The position numbers were made by a program, and so were the translations under genes. From Desulfovibrio sp. JC010 (lineage in GTDB: Bacteria > Desulfobacterota > Desulfovibrionia > Desulfovibrionales > Desulfovibrionaceae), in assembly GCF_010470675.1 (NCBI RefSeq), contig NZ_VOIQ01000008.1, positions 26,243 through 90,242 of the forward strand: 64,000 nucleotides of DNA. Reading direction: 5' to 3'. The notes under the pieces are model-generated. The model worked only from the letters and a program-made list of their open reading frames with translations. It ran no database searches and was not told the DNA's origin. This document shows, one piece after another, positions 61,514 to 64,000 of the stretch (position 1 is its first letter; each line of letters begins with the position of its first letter).

Positions 61514-63994
61514 ATGGAATGTTGTCGTTCACCTCATGAGCAGATGCTCGAAGATAAAATCGCAGGTAAAACCAACCCTTACCGCGAGACACACAAGCGT
61601 GTTTTCAAAATCCTCGACACCATCGAGAACCAGAAGCCCGCAATTGATGTAGAGCGTGCTCTTTACTTCACCAAGTCCATGGAACAGACCGAAGGCCAGC
61701 CCCTGATCCTGCGCTGGGCTAAAGCAATGAAGAACGTTGCTGAAAACATCACTGTATACATTGATGATGACAACCTCCTCTGCGGCCGCGCCGGCTACCC
61801 CGGTCGTTACGGTATCCTCTACCCCGAACTGGACGGTGACTTCCTCGACATGGCTGTTGAAGAACTGCCCAAGCGTTCCGGTTCTCCCTTCTCCATTACT
61901 GAAGAAGACGCTAAGACCGTTATCGAAGAAATCGCTCCTTTCTGGAAAGGCAAGACCTACCACGAAGCTCTGAACCAGGCTCTGCCCGAAGAAGTACACA
62001 CCCTGACCTACGATGATCCTGAAGGTCTGATCTCCCGCTTCATCGTCAACGAAACTTCTTCCTTCCGCTCCTCCCTGCAATGGGTTCACGATTTCGAAAA
62101 GATCCTCAAGCGTGGTTTCGGCGGCATCCGTGCTGAAGCACAGGAAAGACTCGACAACATCGATACTTTCTCCCCCAAAGCCAACACCAAGGAAATTCCT
62201 TTCCTCGAAGCTATCGTAATGATCTGCGACGCTGTTGTCCTCTGGGCCAACCGCCACGCTGATCTCGCTGAAGCAAAAGCTAAAGAAGAGAAAGATCCTA
62301 CCCGCAAAGCTGAACTGGAAACCATGGCTGCTGTTTGCCGCAAGGTTCCCGAACAGCCTGCTACCAACTTTCACGAAGCAGTACAGTCCCAGTGGTTCAC
62401 CCAGATGTTCTCCCGTCTTGAGCAGAAGACCGGTACCATCATCTCCAACGGCCGCATGGACCAGTACCTCTACCCCTACTACGAGCAGGACGTTGAAGCA
62501 GGTATCCTTGACGAAGACAAGGCTATCGAATTCATCGAGTGCATGTACGTAGGCATGGCTCAGTTCATCGACCTCTACATCTCCCCTCAGGGCGGCGCAT
62601 TCAACGAAGGCTACGCACACTGGGAAGCTGTTACCGTCGGTGGTCAGACCAAGGACGGCGTTGATGCTACTAACGATCTCACCTACCTGTTCCTGCGTTC
62701 CAAGCGTGAGTTCCCGCATCACTACCCCGACCTCGCTGCACGTATCCATGCACGTTCCCCCGAGCGTTTCCTCGCTGAAGTTGCTGAAACCATCAAAGAA
62801 GGTTCCGGTTTCCCGAAACTGATCAACGATGAAGAAGTAATTCCCCTGCACCTCTCCAAAGGCGCAAAATTCGAGGAAATCTACGACTACGCTGTATCCG
62901 GCTGCGCAGAAATCAGAATGCCCAACCGCGACACCTACACTTCCGGTAACCCCTACATCAACTTCGCAGCAGCGGTTGAGATGGTTCTTTACAACGGAAA
63001 GATGCAGAAATACGGCGACAAGCAGCTCTCCATCGCAACCGGCGATCCCTGCTCCTTCAAGACCTGGGATGAGTTCTACGATGCTTACAAAGCACAGCAC
63101 AATAACTTCCTGAAGAACGCTTTCGTTCAGCAGGCCAACGTTATCCGTCTGCGTAAGAACCACTTCGCAACACCTTTCGGCTCCGCAATGCATGACCTGT
63201 GCATGGAAAGCTGCACCGACCTGCACCAGCCCGACGTACCCGGCGGAATCGACCTCGGTTACTTCGAATTCATGGGCCTCGGTACTGTTGTTGACTCCCT
63301 CGTTGCCATCAAGAAACTCGTCTTCGAAGACAAGGTTCTGACCATGGAACAGGTTATCGAAGCTTGTAAAGCAAACTTCGAAGGCCACGAAGACGTTCGC
63401 GCAATGCTCCAGAACATCCCCTGCTACGGCAACAACGATCCTTACCCGGATTCCATTGCCAAGGAACTGGACGAACTCTGCGTATCTTTCGCACAGAAAT
63501 ACCAGATGGAACTCGGCGTACACCTCGACGTTCGTTACGTGCCCTTCACTTCCCACGTACCTTTCGGCAAGGTTGTATCCGCTACTCCTAACGGCCGCTA
63601 CGCATTCACCCCGCTTTCCGACGGTTCCTCCGCATCCCACGGTGCAGACAGAAACGGTCCCACCGCGGTTATGCTCTCCAACTACACCACCAAGAACTTC
63701 AACTACCGTGAACGTGCAGCACGTCTGGTAAACATCAAGTTCACCCCCAAGTGCGTGGAAGGAGAAGAAGGCACCAAGAAGCTGGTAGACTTCATCCGCA
63801 CCTACTGCGACCTGCGCCTCTGGCACATCCAGTTCAACGTAGTTAACGCGGACACTCTGAAGAAAGCTCAGGAAAACCCCGAGCAGTACCGCAACCTGAT
63901 CGTTCGTATCGCCGGTTACTCCGCATACTTCTGCGACCTCTCCAAGGATCTGCAGGACGACCTGATCAGAAGAACCGCACACGAAACCATCTAG
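61514..63994 (+). CDS. islA: Isethionate sulfite-lyase (glycyl radical C-S lyase)
   Basis: An 826-residue GRE that splits isethionate into acetaldehyde and sulfite, feeding dissimilatory sulfite reduction. ATG 61514 follows AAGGAGA; an upstream in-frame start (61418) lies inside the promoter and is rejected. Catalytic residues: thiyl Cys464 and Glu466 in SGCAEIRMP, glycyl Gly801 in RIAGYSAYF, and substrate-binding Arg185, Gln189 and Arg674. As I recall the Bilophila enzyme (Arg189, Gln193, Cys468, Glu470, Arg678, Gly805), every position is offset by exactly 4, strong evidence for the assignment. The activase (islB) and transporter genes must lie beyond the window end. Driven by a sigma-54 promoter. 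Confidence 0.9.
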   Translation: MECCRSPHEQMLEDKIAGKTNPYRETHKRVFKILDTIENQKPAIDVERALYFTKSMEQTEGQPLILRWAKAMKNVAENITVYIDDDNLLCGRAGYPGRYGILYPELDGDFLDMAVEELPKRSGSPFSITEEDAKTVIEEIAPFWKGKTYHEALNQALPEEVHTLTYDDPEGLISRFIVNETSSFRSSLQWVHDFEKILKRGFGGIRAEAQERLDNIDTFSPKANTKEIPFLEAIVMICDAVVLWANRHADLAEAKAKEEKDPTRKAELETMAAVCRKVPEQPATNFHEAVQSQWFTQMFSRLEQKTGTIISNGRMDQYLYPYYEQDVEAGILDEDKAIEFIECMYVGMAQFIDLYISPQGGAFNEGYAHWEAVTVGGQTKDGVDATNDLTYLFLRSKREFPHHYPDLAARIHARSPERFLAEVAETIKEGSGFPKLINDEEVIPLHLSKGAKFEEIYDYAVSGCAEIRMPNRDTYTSGNPYINFAAAVEMVLYNGKMQKYGDKQLSIATGDPCSFKTWDEFYDAYKAQHNNFLKNAFVQQANVIRLRKNHFATPFGSAMHDLCMESCTDLHQPDVPGGIDLGYFEFMGLGTVVDSLVAIKKLVFEDKVLTMEQVIEACKANFEGHEDVRAMLQNIPCYGNNDPYPDSIAKELDELCVSFAQKYQMELGVHLDVRYVPFTSHVPFGKVVSATPNGRYAFTPLSDGSSASHGADRNGPTAVMLSNYTTKNFNYRERAARLVNIKFTPKCVEGEEGTKKLVDFIRTYCDLRLWHIQFNVVNADTLKKAQENPEQYRNLIVRIAGYSAYFCDLSKDLQDDLIRRTAHETI

Positions 63995-64000
63995 TAGCTT

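Noticed and set aside
61529-63982. An 817-codon antisense open frame opposite islA
   Set aside because: Same reason: a mirror of islA codon bias, low-complexity Val/Gly/Phe composition, no recognisable domain.

Overview
This is a chromosomal window of an anaerobic, sulfate-reducing-type bacterium, most likely a marine Desulfovibrionaceae member (Maridesulfovibrio/Desulfovibrio-like). The inference rests on gene content: NfnAB, a CobD-CobQ fusion, an oxygen-sensitive class III ribonucleotide reductase, two further glycyl radical enzymes (GREs), a TauE-type exporter, several sigma-54 activators and bacteriohemerythrin. No rRNA, tRNA, CRISPR array, intact prophage or insertion sequence was seen.

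Layout. 1-20 kb holds mostly housekeeping genes: TetR regulator, murI, comM-type ATPase, a B12-binding radical SAM protein fused to a membrane domain, a MarR/flavin reductase pair, hemerythrin, CobD-CobQ, a hybrid histidine kinase and lepA-lepB. At 17.5-20.1 kb lies a short RHS polymorphic toxin gene with two tandem copies of a secreted putative immunity gene. 21-28 kb has a structured RNA candidate before nfnAB, then a cysteine/serine catabolism cluster (desulfidase, symporter, RidA, YheO-type regulator) and a diguanylate cyclase. 29-32 kb has glycosyltransferases and TatD. 32-40 kb has a PAS sigma-54 activator with a NifX-like gene, then a sigma-54 promoter before an operon of a pseudo-receiver, a CBS protein, a DASS transporter, a left-handed beta-helix protein and NhaB. 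40-50 kb has two chemoreceptors, nrdD behind a cobalamin riboswitch and a MarR-controlled metal transporter.

50.9-64 kb is the most interesting part. An amino-acid permease and a DUF4125-like/TauE pair diverge from facing sigma-54 promoters. Next come a sigma-54 activator and an operon with its own sigma-54 promoter: a GRE that lacks the usual catalytic Glu, its activase, a C_GCAxxG_C_C protein and, hidden behind an in-frame UGA with a near-ideal bacterial SECIS hairpin, a selenocysteine-containing IscA/HesB-like protein. After a RelE/RelB-type toxin-antitoxin pair, a further sigma-54 promoter precedes islA (isethionate sulfite-lyase), whose catalytic residues are all present.

Across the window a family of intergenic palindromic elements (at least seven copies or remnants) ends many transcription units and in two places supplies the ribosome-binding site of the next gene. 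Gene boundaries were taken from reading frames, Shine-Dalgarno (SD) spacing and family length. No database search was run, and family assignments are from recognition of sequence motifs.
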